20,927 nt of DNA from an uncultured Selenomonadales bacterium. Lineage in GTDB: Bacteria; Bacillota; Negativicutes; Selenomonadales; Selenomonadaceae. Positions 1 to 6,075 of the stretch are shown in pieces; within the stretch, counting starts at the first letter, position 1, and each line of letters begins with the position of its first letter. The position numbers were made by a program, and so were the translations under genes. Location: NCBI GenBank assembly GCA_937915725.1, contig CALGGV010000261.1:1-20927 (forward strand), given 5' to 3'. The notes beneath the pieces were generated by a model. That model was given only the letters and a program-made list of their open reading frames with translations, was not told the DNA's origin and did not search any database.

Positions 1-364
1 TATATTCGGGATCAACTAAATCAATGAAATTCAAATTCTGATAAACTGCGTCAGCTGTGCCGCGATACCAATCGCCGCCTTTTTCACGTGCATAGGGCGG
101 GAGAACGAACAAGCCGCCGCCGGTACGATCCAAATCAAATGCAGCTCCGTTGCCCAAATATTGGTGGAGTTCAAAAGGTTTGTATTGTGTGGCAATACCA
201 ACTTTGTTAATACCGGAATTAACGCAATTTGAAAGCGGAAAATCGATAATACGGTATTTGCCGCCAAACGGAACAGCCGGTTTTGCAACGGTTTTAGTTA
301 AAGATTTCAACCGGGAGCCTTGTCCCCCAGCAAGGACTAATCCAAGGCATTCAGTTTTTCTCAT
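1..364 (-). CDS. glgC: Glucose-1-phosphate adenylyltransferase (ADP-glucose pyrophosphorylase), N-terminal part
   Basis: Makes ADP-glucose from glucose-1-phosphate and ATP, the committed step of bacterial glycogen synthesis in the cytoplasm. The 121 codons visible translate to a classic GlgC N-terminus. It has the nucleotide-binding motif LVLAGGQGSRL at residues 9-19 and the KPAVPFGGKYRIIDFPLSNC block at about 29-48. It continues with NSGI, TQYKP, and the GGDWYRGTADAVYQN segment near residues 97-111. The start is ATG at 364-362, with GAGGAGG at 374-380 nine bases upstream. The gene runs off the left edge, so about two thirds of a normal GlgC (roughly 380-420 aa) is missing and any other glg genes are out of view. 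The plus-strand ORF lying opposite (150-500) is its antisense shadow. The family assignment is very secure. Confidence 0.96.
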   Translation of the reverse strand, partial: MRKTECLGLVLAGGQGSRLKSLTKTVAKPAVPFGGKYRIIDFPLSNCVNSGINKVGIATQYKPFELHQYLGNGAAFDLDRTGGGLFVLPPYAREKGGDWYRGTADAVYQNLNFIDLVDPEY

Positions 365-469
365 GAAAAAAAACCTCCTCGTTACTAAGAATACACTTTC
401 AACGTACAACGCTGATTTTACTTTATTTGAAGTTTCAATTTCTACGCGCAATAAAAAATTCCTGCCGAA

Positions 470-504
470 AATTTCAGAAAAAACTTTTTTTAATTTCTGA
501 AATT
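470..504. repeat. 11-bp perfect inverted repeat upstream of glgC
   Basis: AATTTCAGAAA at 470-480 is mirrored exactly by TTTCTGAAATT at 494-504, with a 13-base AT-rich spacer. It lies about 105-140 bp upstream of the glgC start. No gene reads into it from the left on the plus strand, so a terminator role is unlikely. A protein-binding dyad or a transcript hairpin are both possible. The role is inference; only the symmetry is seen. Confidence 0.4.
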
Positions 505-905
505 AAACAGTAAAAACACTTTAATTTTAATCAATTTTTTTTCGTCAAAAAATTTTCAATGCAGACCGTCGGCAGTATTCATTTATTCTAATCCGCTTGC
601 ACTTTCGCCGTTGTCAGTTAGATTTTAGCTGTCTTTACTTTACAATCAAAAAATATTATAAAAAAATTTTTCGAGCGCGTTAAGTTATTCTTCAGTTTAT
701 GCACTTCAACATCAAATACTAAGAGTCTACTTTATGAATTGCATTTTCAAAGTAGCTTGTATTTTTTTGTGCCGTTTTATTCTTGAGTAGTTTTGCTGAA
801 ATAAATTTTTCCGTCGTTCAATTTTTCAAATTGGTAAATAATTTTTAAAGAGTAATTTTAGAAAATCGATTATCATTTTCAGCCTTCGTTTTATTTAGAT
901 TGACA

Positions 906-1000
906 ACCACGCTAAAAGCTTGTAAAATTTTCCATAATAAAGCCTTTTTGTGTGGTGTTATTTGCTTTTTCAATTAAAATTCTACCACGCCAAAGGGCTT
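906..1000. repeat. Three-arm repeat upstream of lctP with two mutually exclusive pairings
   Basis: Arm A (906-921, ACCACGCTAAAAGCTT) and arm C (984-1000, ACCACGCCAAAGGGCTT) are direct repeats of each other. Arm B (940-956, AAGCCTTTTTGTGTGGT) is their reverse complement. Counting G-T pairs, B pairs with C at 16 of 17 positions. It pairs with A over about 15 positions with one mismatch and one bulge. Only one of the two hairpins can form at a time. The element ends 80 bp before the lctP start. It could be a transcript switch, a set of operator half-sites, or the remnant of a small mobile repeat. No clear T-run follows arm C, so this is not an obvious terminator. Confidence 0.5.
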
Positions 1001-1035
1001 AAGTCAATTTTGGGGCAAATGTTAAAGCAGGAAAA

Positions 1036-1059
1036 ATTTATATTACGGAAAATATAAAT
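1036..1059. promoter_or_regulatory. 9-bp inverted repeat just upstream of lctP
   Basis: ATTTATATT (1036-1044) and AATATAAAT (1051-1059) are perfect inverted arms around a 6-base spacer, ending 21 bp before the ATG at 1081. The left arm includes a TATATT that could be a -10 element, though no good -35 sits at the right distance. The position suggests an operator or a 5'-UTR hairpin controlling the lactate permease. Function is inferred from position only. Confidence 0.35.
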
Positions 1060-1080
1060 CAAAAATTAGAATTGGAAGGG

Positions 1081-2640
1081 ATGGGAATTTTTTTGGATAC
1101 ATTATTTTTTGCGGCGTTATCGCCAATAATATGGCTGATATTCGCACTTAGTTTTTTGAAGTTGCCGGCGTTTCAAGCTTGTACCGGAGCACTAATATTT
1201 TCATTTTTTATAGCAACAAATTTTTTTGGTATGAGTTATCAAGACACATTGACGGCGGCACTTGAGGGCGGCGCGCTTGCAGTGTGGCCAATAATTTGGG
1301 TTATCATTGCGGCAATTTTTACTTACAACTTGTCCGTTTTTACAAAGGGAATGGACACGATTAAAGAAATGTTAAATTCTGTAAGCACGGATCAGCGCGT
1401 AATTGTTTTACTTATTGCGTGGGGATTTGGCGGCTTTTTGGAGTGTATGTCGGGATTTGGTACGGCAGTTGCTATTGGCGCGTCGATGCTTGCAAGTATT
1501 GGAATTAATCCAATTTCGGCAATTATCGTTTGTCTTTTGGCAAATGCTATGCAGTCTTCTTACGGCTCCATCGGCTTGCCCCTTACGACGCTTGCACAAT
1601 TAACGGGCTTTGAAGGCGCACAAATTGCAACATTCGCCACAATTCAACTTACGCCCTTGATAATCATAATGCCTTTTTTAATGATTGTAACTTTTGGACA
1701 ATCTTTAAAGGCGTTAAGAGGAATGATTCCAATTTGTTTGGTTGCGGGATTAGGATTTTTGGTACCGGCACTCGGCGCAGGATATATTATGGGCGCGGGA
1801 ATTGCGGGCGTTGCCGGAGCAATTTTTTCAATGGGTTTAATTGTTGTCTACGCAAAATATTTTCCTGTCAAAGACCCTGAATATCAAATTCAATCTGTAG
1901 AAGAAAAATCTGAAATAACTTTTGACAAAGGAATGAAGGCGTGGTTGCCTTTCATTTTGATTTTTGTATTTTTAATTGCAACTTCAAAACTTGTTCCGCC
2001 GATTAATGATTTACTTAGTCAAGTTAAAACTTCAATAGCGATTTATACTGGTGAAGGCGCAGGGCTTTATACTTTTACGTGGATTGTTACGCCGGGTACT
2101 TTGATTATGTCGGCGGCGATAATTTCCGGAATTGTACAAGGCGCAACTGCAAACGATATGTTGAATGTTTTGGGCAGAACGATTAAAACTATGATACCGA
2201 CTTTTATAACAATGATAACGATAATTGGAACTGCGCGAATCATGGGTTACAGCGGAATGATAACGACAATGGCAACAATAACCGTTGCGGCAACTGGAAC
2301 TTTTTACCCGTTCATTTCGCCGTTAATTGGCGCGGCAGGTTCATTTATTACGGGCTCTGCTACAACAAGCGGCGTACTCTTCGGCAAGTTGCAAGCTGAT
2401 TCAGCATTGGCAATAGGGGCTAATGAAATTGGGCAAGCGTGGATGGCGGCGGCTAATGCGTCGGGCGCGTGTGTAGGTAAAATTATTTCGCCTCAATCAA
2501 TCGCAATAGGCGTAGCGGCTGTCGGTATTCACGGCGTTGAAAGTCAGCTGATGAAATTTGCCGCCAAAGTTTTTTTACCGTTCGTAATTATAATGGGCTG
2601 TGTAGTTTATTTCGGTCAAGCTGTTGTTGAAAATTTGTAA
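1081..2640 (+). CDS. lctP: L-lactate permease (LctP family)
   Basis: Integral membrane transporter that moves L-lactate (in related proteins also glycolate) with protons across the cytoplasmic membrane. The product of about 519 residues is hydrophobic throughout, with a dozen or more membrane segments. It carries the family signature GFGGFLECMSGFGTAVAIGA followed by LLANAMQSSYGSIGLPLTTLAQ, and the late block GSFITGSATTSGVLFGKLQ. Length is normal for the family. The start is uncertain. ATG at 1081 is preceded directly by GGAAGGG with no spacing. TTG at 1093 would use that SD at 12 bp. An upstream TTG at 1072 has no SD. It is transcribed divergently from glgC and followed by a strong terminator, so it looks monocistronic. 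No lactate dehydrogenase or LldR-type regulator is beside it. Uptake or export cannot be decided here. Confidence 0.93.
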   Translation: MGIFLDTLFFAALSPIIWLIFALSFLKLPAFQACTGALIFSFFIATNFFGMSYQDTLTAALEGGALAVWPIIWVIIAAIFTYNLSVFTKGMDTIKEMLNSVSTDQRVIVLLIAWGFGGFLECMSGFGTAVAIGASMLASIGINPISAIIVCLLANAMQSSYGSIGLPLTTLAQLTGFEGAQIATFATIQLTPLIIIMPFLMIVTFGQSLKALRGMIPICLVAGLGFLVPALGAGYIMGAGIAGVAGAIFSMGLIVVYAKYFPVKDPEYQIQSVEEKSEITFDKGMKAWLPFILIFVFLIATSKLVPPINDLLSQVKTSIAIYTGEGAGLYTFTWIVTPGTLIMSAAIISGIVQGATANDMLNVLGRTIKTMIPTFITMITIIGTARIMGYSGMITTMATITVAATGTFYPFISPLIGAAGSFITGSATTSGVLFGKLQADSALAIGANEIGQAWMAAANASGACVGKIISPQSIAIGVAAVGIHGVESQLMKFAAKVFLPFVIIMGCVVYFGQAVVENL

Positions 2641-2663
2641 ATTTATTTTTATTTTTATCTAAT

Positions 2664-2713
2664 ACGGCATTTCTTTCTTTGAAAAGAAAGAAACGCCTAG
2701 CAAAGAAAGAAAC
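2664..2713. repeat. Interspersed intergenic repeat, copy 1
   Basis: A CGGCATTT start is followed by an 11-bp T/C-rich hairpin (2670-2680 pairing with 2683-2693) and then AAACGCCTAGCAAAGAAA (2691-2708). That 18-mer occurs again, inverted and exact, at 5570-5587, also next to CGGCATTT (5590-5597 on the opposite strand). The two intergenic copies point to a dispersed, probably non-autonomous repeat family. The second copy lacks the internal hairpin. Confidence 0.6.
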
Positions 2714-2718
2714 TCTAC

Positions 2719-2779
2719 CCGCCGTACTGCCATCACGGCAGTAACCGGCGGCGGCGTCCATCCGTGGACGCCGTTTTTT
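2719..2779 (+). terminator. Double-hairpin intrinsic terminator of lctP
   Basis: The first hairpin (2719-2751) pairs CCGCCG with CGGCGG and TACTGCC with GGCAGTA around an ATCAC loop, with a 2-base bulge. The second (2752-2773) is a perfect 9-bp stem, CGGCGTCCA / TGGACGCCG, with a TCCG tetraloop, followed by six T. This is a textbook rho-independent terminator and separates lctP from the next gene. Confidence 0.9.
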
Positions 2780-2819
2780 GTCTTTATTTCAAGTTGAACA
2801 ATTTTGGAGTTGAAATTTT

Positions 2820-3587
2820 ATGACTAAGATTTTTTATTTTTCGGCAACGGGTAATTCTTTGTACGTCGCGCAGGTTTTACAAAATTTAAACGGTGCAGAA
2901 ATTTTTTCAGTACCTAAAGAATTGCGCAATAAAAATTTTGAAGTTGACGCAGAAAAGGTCGGCTTTATTTTTCCGTTGCACTATGTAGGCTTGCCAATTT
3001 TAGTTGAGGAATTTTTAAAAAATCTGAACTTCACAAACACGAAATATATTTTTGCAATTTGTACTTGTGGAGTTCCGTGGTTCGGTCGTCCCTTTGCTGA
3101 TTTAAAAAAAATTCTTGCCGAAAAAAATCTTAAACTCAATGCAAGTTGGTATGTGCGCCTTGTTTCAAATTATCTGCCGTCCAGAGACACTGCTGCAGAT
3201 TGGCGAATTAAATTGCGTTACATTTTCGCAGATTGGCAACTTAAAAAAATCGCTCGCGCAGTTTACGAAAATGAAAATCATACAAGCTGGGAAATTTTGA
3301 AAGACAAGTGCAAAAAGTGGCACGAAGAATGGAAAAGCCGCCGCGCAACCCTTGACGAAAAATTTATTTGTGATATAAAATCCTGTGTTAAGTGTGGAAT
3401 GTGTGAAAAAATTTGCCCTGTTAAAAATATCACTCGCCCTAACGGGTCGCCGGTCTGGAATCATAATTGCGTTGAATGTTTGGGTTGCTTGCATATCTGC
3501 CCCAAAAAAGCTATAGATATTGGTGAAGTTACGAAAGGGCGCAAGCGTTACATTAACTGGAATGTTAAGCCGAAAGATTTATTTTAG
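2820..3587 (+). CDS. EFR1-type flavodoxin/ferredoxin electron-transfer protein
   Basis: A 255-residue protein with two redox modules. The N-terminus (MTKIFYFSATGNSLYVAQ) carries the phosphate-binding loop of a flavodoxin-like fold, presumably for FMN, and the domain runs to about residue 150. The C-terminus holds two CxxCxxCxxxCP clusters, at Cys189/192/195/199 and Cys217/220/223/227, the signature of a 2[4Fe-4S] ferredoxin. This fusion matches the EFR1 family of anaerobic Bacillota. The family's partners are generally unknown, so I give no specific reaction. Start ATG at 2820 has GGAG at 2806-2809. The gene stands alone between the lctP terminator and the leuA promoter. Strong family match, function unassigned. 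Confidence 0.88.
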   Translation: MTKIFYFSATGNSLYVAQVLQNLNGAEIFSVPKELRNKNFEVDAEKVGFIFPLHYVGLPILVEEFLKNLNFTNTKYIFAICTCGVPWFGRPFADLKKILAEKNLKLNASWYVRLVSNYLPSRDTAADWRIKLRYIFADWQLKKIARAVYENENHTSWEILKDKCKKWHEEWKSRRATLDEKFICDIKSCVKCGMCEKICPVKNITRPNGSPVWNHNCVECLGCLHICPKKAIDIGEVTKGRKRYINWNVKPKDLF

Positions 3588-3593
3588 GCAAAA

Positions 3594-3657
3594 GGCAGTA
3601 GGCAGTAGTTAGTTAGGAGCAACCGTGTACACGTAGGTATACATAAAAAATCTAACT
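3594..3657. repeat. Short repeats and hairpin after the EFR1 gene
   Basis: GGCAGTA is repeated in tandem at 3594-3607; the same heptamer is an arm of the upstream terminator (2737-2743). A 10-bp palindrome CGTGTACACG lies at 3624-3633. It sits inside an AGTTAG/CTAACT pair (3611-3616 with 3652-3657). There is no T-run, so this is not a clear terminator. It may be another dispersed intergenic repeat. Confidence 0.35.
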
Positions 3658-3669
3658 TCGCCAAATCTT

Positions 3670-3710
3670 AAAGACTAGGGGATAAAGACTAAAGGATAGG
3701 GATTAAGGAT
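3670..3710. repeat. Three tandem imperfect 14-bp repeats before the leuA promoter
   Basis: AAAGACTAGGGGAT (3670-3683), AAAGACTAAAGGAT (3684-3697) and AGGGATTAAGGAT (3698-3710) follow one another directly. They end six bases before the -35 box of the leuA promoter. The position fits either activator sites or a slippage-prone tract. No T-box motif is visible. Confidence 0.5.
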
Positions 3711-3716
3711 AAAAAA

Positions 3717-3745
3717 TTGACATTGATTTTTTGATAGTATAAAAT
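3717..3745 (+). promoter_or_regulatory. Sigma-70-type promoter of leuA
   Basis: TTGACA at 3717-3722 matches the consensus -35 exactly. TAAAAT at 3740-3745 (5 of 6) follows after a 17-bp spacer. Transcription would start about 35 bp before the leuA ATG, leaving no room for a long attenuator or T-box. Confidence 0.7.
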
Positions 3746-3786
3746 TTGCCGTATTGTTAAAAGAAAGAAGGTAAAAAATTATACAT

Positions 3787-5454
3787 ATGGAAAATCACAA
3801 AAAATATTCAAAAGGTTACTTTATGCCGCCGGAAATTGATTTAAGTTGGGCGCAAAAAGAATATCCTGAAAAAGCTCCAATTTGGTGCAGTGTAGACCTG
3901 CGCGACGGCAACCAATCTTTGATAATTCCCATGAGTTTGGACGAAAAAATAGAATTCTATAAAACGTTGGTAAAAATAGGATTCAAAGAAATTGAAGTGG
4001 GTTTCCCCGCCGCGTCTGATACTGAATACGCGCTCCTTCGCAAACTCATTGAAGATAATTTAATTCCCGACGATGTTACAGTACAAGTTTTGACGCAAGC
4101 TAGGGAACATATCATTAAAAAAACTTTTGAGGCTCTCAAGGGCGCAAAAAATGCTATTGTTCACGTTTACAACTCAACCTCCCTTGCACAGCGTGAACAA
4201 GTTTTCAGAATGTCGAAAGACGAAATTAAACAAATTGCAGTTGACGGCGCAAAACTCCTGCTCGAACTTACAGAAAAAGCCGGCGCAGATTATCGCTTTG
4301 AATATTCGCCTGAAAGTTTCACGGGTACAGAGCCGGAATACGCACTTGAAGTTTGCAACGCCGTACTTGACGTTTGGCAACCCGTTTTAGACAGAAAACC
4401 TATCATAAACATTCCAGTAACTGTTGAAATGTCAATGCCGCACGTCTACGCTATGCAAGTTGCCTACATTAACAAAAATTTAAAATATCGTGATAAAGTT
4501 GTTTTGAGTTTACACCCGCACAACGACAGAGGCTGCGGCGTCGCTGATTCAGAAATGGGCTTGCTTGCCGGTGCTGACAGAATCGAAGGTACACTTTTTG
4601 GCAACGGCGAACGTACCGGCAATGTTGACATTGTTACACTTGCAATGAATATGTTTGCACTCGGCGTCGACCCTAAACTTGACTTTACAAATATGCCCGC
4701 GCTTGTCGAAATTTACGAGCGCGTTACAAGAATGCACGTTCACGACAGGCAACCTTACGCAGGCGCGCTTGTTTTCACGGCGTTTAGCGGAAGTCATCAA
4801 GACGCTATTGCTAAGGGTATGCATTGGCGCGAAGAAAAAAATCCCGATCGCTGGACTGTTCCATATTTGCCAATAGACCCGCACGACGTCGGCAGGACTT
4901 ATGATAGCGACGTTATCAGAATCAATAGTCAAAGCGGCAAAGGCGGCGTCGGCTTTATTATGGAGCAACGTTACGGTGTCGATATGCCTAAAAAAATGCG
5001 TGAAGATTTTGGCTACTGCGTCAAAGGCGTTTCTGATAAAAAGCATAAGGAACTTTTACCGGACGAAATTTATCAGATTTTCCTTGATGAATATGTAAAC
5101 GTCGAAAAACCTTATAAGCTGATTGAATTCCAACTCAAGAAAGAACCCGGCGGCACGCGCAGCGGTACTGTTGAATTGGAAATTAACGGCGAACACGTAA
5201 CTTACAGCGCACGCGGCAACGGCAGACTTGACGCCGTGTCAAACGCTCTTCAAAAAAATTTAAACATTTCCTACAGCAACTTGACTTACAATGAACACGC
5301 GCTGGAAATTGGACAATCTGCGCGTGCCATCGCCTATATCAGTATCACCGCCGAAGACGGAAATATTTATTGGGGAGCGGGTATGGATACAGATATAATA
5401 ACCGCGTCAATCTTTGCTTTAATTTCTGCGATTAATCGTATGGTTGCAAAATAA
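3787..5454 (+). CDS. leuA: 2-isopropylmalate synthase (long LeuA type)
   Basis: Condenses acetyl-CoA with 2-oxoisovalerate to 2-isopropylmalate, the first committed step of leucine synthesis. The 555-residue length and sequence fit the longer LeuA type (TIGR00970-like) rather than the roughly 510-aa type. The TIM-barrel catalytic domain shows SVDLRDGNQSL at residues 35-45 and the metal-binding HPHNDRG at 243-249. GNGERTGNVD follows, and then the linker. The C-terminal LeuA regulatory (leucine-feedback) domain occupies about residues 435-555, with GTVELEINGEHVTYSARGNG near its start. ATG at 3787 follows AGAAGG (3766-3771) at a rather long 15-bp spacing. leuB/C/D are not adjacent, so this copy is monocistronic behind its own promoter. 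Minus-strand ORFs inside it are shadows. Confidence 0.95.
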   Translation: MENHKKYSKGYFMPPEIDLSWAQKEYPEKAPIWCSVDLRDGNQSLIIPMSLDEKIEFYKTLVKIGFKEIEVGFPAASDTEYALLRKLIEDNLIPDDVTVQVLTQAREHIIKKTFEALKGAKNAIVHVYNSTSLAQREQVFRMSKDEIKQIAVDGAKLLLELTEKAGADYRFEYSPESFTGTEPEYALEVCNAVLDVWQPVLDRKPIINIPVTVEMSMPHVYAMQVAYINKNLKYRDKVVLSLHPHNDRGCGVADSEMGLLAGADRIEGTLFGNGERTGNVDIVTLAMNMFALGVDPKLDFTNMPALVEIYERVTRMHVHDRQPYAGALVFTAFSGSHQDAIAKGMHWREEKNPDRWTVPYLPIDPHDVGRTYDSDVIRINSQSGKGGVGFIMEQRYGVDMPKKMREDFGYCVKGVSDKKHKELLPDEIYQIFLDEYVNVEKPYKLIEFQLKKEPGGTRSGTVELEINGEHVTYSARGNGRLDAVSNALQKNLNISYSNLTYNEHALEIGQSARAIAYISITAEDGNIYWGAGMDTDIITASIFALISAINRMVAK

Positions 5455-5720
5455 TTTATTGTTTTGAAAAAAATAGAAAAAATGCCGCACAAGGAAGGGC
5501 GGCTGTACGCGCATGCAATGTGACGAGTAGGAGCATTGCTCCGTGTGGTGCGATTTCAGCGGACGATTTTTTCTTTGCTAGGCGTTTTAAAATGCCGACT
5601 TGTTATCAAAATTAAAGTTGCACAATCGCTCAAAATTTAGCGCAGGTTTTTTCAATTACCACCGCCGCTGTAAAAAATTTTATAAACTAAAAAAAATATA
5701 AAACATATTAAATTACAGGC
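5455..5720. other. Non-coding stretch after leuA
   Basis: No ORF of note. It contains a GCCG/CGGC pair near 5480-5505, a small GGAGC/GCTCC hairpin near 5530-5543 and the second copy of the interspersed repeat. The rest is A/T-rich sequence. The more GC-rich block 5480-5600 stands out from its surroundings and may all belong to the repeat element. Confidence 0.5.
5570..5597. repeat. Interspersed intergenic repeat, copy 2 (inverted, shorter)
   Basis: TTTCTTTGCTAGGCGTTT at 5570-5587 is the exact reverse complement of 2691-2708. The following bases read CGGCATTT on the minus strand, as in copy 1. The internal 11-bp hairpin of copy 1 is absent here, so the two copies differ by a precise-looking insertion or deletion of that hairpin. 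Confidence 0.6.
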
Positions 5721-5759
5721 AAAACTTTTCTTCGTTTTAAAGCGCAGGAAAGTTTTTTT
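5721..5759 (+). terminator. Probable intrinsic terminator downstream of leuA
   Basis: AACTTTTC (5723-5730) pairs with GGAAAGTT (5747-5754), 8 bp including one G-T. A further CGTT/AGCG pair can form inside the loop, and a run of T follows. It lies about 270 bp after the leuA stop and 30 bp before the next promoter, so it would insulate the giant-protein gene from leuA. Confidence 0.6.
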
Positions 5760-5790
5760 ATTTTTTCAAGTAAATTTCAATTTAAGTTAT

Positions 5791-5837
5791 TTTAAATTTT
5801 CAACGATACTTATTATGATAAGATTTAGGATAAGTAT
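5791..5837 (+). promoter_or_regulatory. Candidate promoter of the giant-protein gene, with dyad over the -10
   Basis: TTTAAA (5791-5796, 4 of 6 to -35), a 17-bp spacer and TATGAT (5814-5819, 5 of 6 to -10) make a plausible promoter. The perfect pair ATACTTAT (5806-5813) / ATAAGTAT (5830-5837) brackets the -10 and the expected start point. That is where a repressor would bind. The repeated GATAAG/GATACT hexamers resemble a Fur-type array only loosely, and I do not claim Fur. Confidence 0.45.
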
Positions 5838-5866
5838 TTTTTGTTTCAATTTAAGGAGGAGTGCCT

Positions 5867-5923
5867 ATGAAATTAGTTAGAAATACAAAGTTTCCGGTTT
5901 ACGAGTTTCAATGTTTTCCGTAA
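5867..5923 (+). CDS. 18-residue putative leader peptide upstream of the giant gene
   Basis: AAGGAGGAG at 5853-5861 sits five bases before an ATG that opens an 18-codon ORF, MKLVRNTKFPVYEFQCFP, ending in TAA. This is the best Shine-Dalgarno in the window, better than that of the giant gene 150 bp downstream. The ORF is not in frame with the giant gene (offset 209). Its second half and stop overlap a weak hairpin followed by T5AT9, as expected for translation-coupled attenuation. It could instead be a small functional peptide or the decayed start of a lost gene. No runs of a single amino acid hint at an effector. Confidence 0.45.
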   Translation: MKLVRNTKFPVYEFQCFP

Positions 5924-5947
5924 AAGTTGTAATTTTTATTTTTTTTT
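5881..5947 (+). promoter_or_regulatory. Weak attenuator-like hairpin with T-run in the giant gene leader
   Basis: TACAA (5884-5888) can pair with TTGTA (5927-5931), and inside it TTTACG (5898-5903) with CGTAAA (5919-5924). The run TTTTTATTTTTTTTT follows at 5933-5947. The stem is AT-rich, so as a terminator it would be leaky. The overlap with the 18-codon ORF suggests that ribosomes on the leader would open it. This is inference from layout. Confidence 0.35.
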
Positions 5948-5984
5948 AGCCCTAATTCAGCGCAACTAAAGGGTAGATATTTAA

Positions 5985-6050
5985 TAATTTTTTGCAAAAA
6001 ATTAATTTGAATTCGAGATTGTTAACAATAAGTCTCTTTAAAAAAAAGAG
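5985..6050. repeat. Cluster of three palindromes in the giant gene 5'-UTR
   Basis: A perfect 20-bp palindrome lies at 5985-6004 (half-site TAATTTTTTG). A 12-bp palindrome ATTGTTAACAAT lies at 6018-6029. A 6-bp hairpin CTCTTT / AAAGAG lies at 6034-6050. All sit in the 91 bp before the start codon at 6076. They may be operators or RNA hairpins that set translation or stability of a very long message. Confidence 0.45.
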
Positions 6051-6075
6051 CGATTTCATGGAAGAGGTGTTTATA

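Larger units (their letters stand above)
365..1080. other. Long non-coding region between divergent glgC and lctP
   Basis: About 700 AT-rich bases with no credible coding sequence on either strand and no tRNA-like motif. It should carry the promoters of both flanking genes, but I could not pick a convincing -35/-10 pair for either. Visible structures are: an 11-bp inverted repeat at 470-480/494-504 on the glgC side; a 7-bp pair CTACTTT/AAAGTAG at 727-733/749-755 followed by a T-rich run; a three-arm repeat at 906-1000; and a 9-bp inverted repeat at 1036-1059, just before lctP. The better ones are listed separately. Confidence 0.6.

Noticed and set aside
150..500. Plus-strand ORF of 116 codons
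   Set aside because: It is antisense to the start of glgC, whose translation is unmistakable, and it has no SD.
365..1080. tRNA, rRNA or known riboswitch in the long intergenic region
   Set aside because: No TTCGA-type loop, cloverleaf or recognised riboswitch core was seen on either strand.
3588..3786. T-box or leucine attenuator before leuA
   Set aside because: No T-box core motif, no leader peptide with Leu codons, and the promoter lies only some 40 bp from the start codon.
4549..5046. Minus-strand ORF of 165 codons inside leuA
   Set aside because: Shadow of leuA; the product has no recognisable features and the sense frame is a conserved enzyme.
5805..5840. Fur box at the giant gene promoter
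   Set aside because: Only scattered GATAAG/GATACT hexamers; the 7-1-7 Fur pattern is not met.
5992..6075. TTG-initiated N-terminal extension of the giant protein
   Set aside because: The TTG at 5992 lies in the middle of a palindrome without an SD; ATG at 6076 has AAGAGGTG at good spacing.
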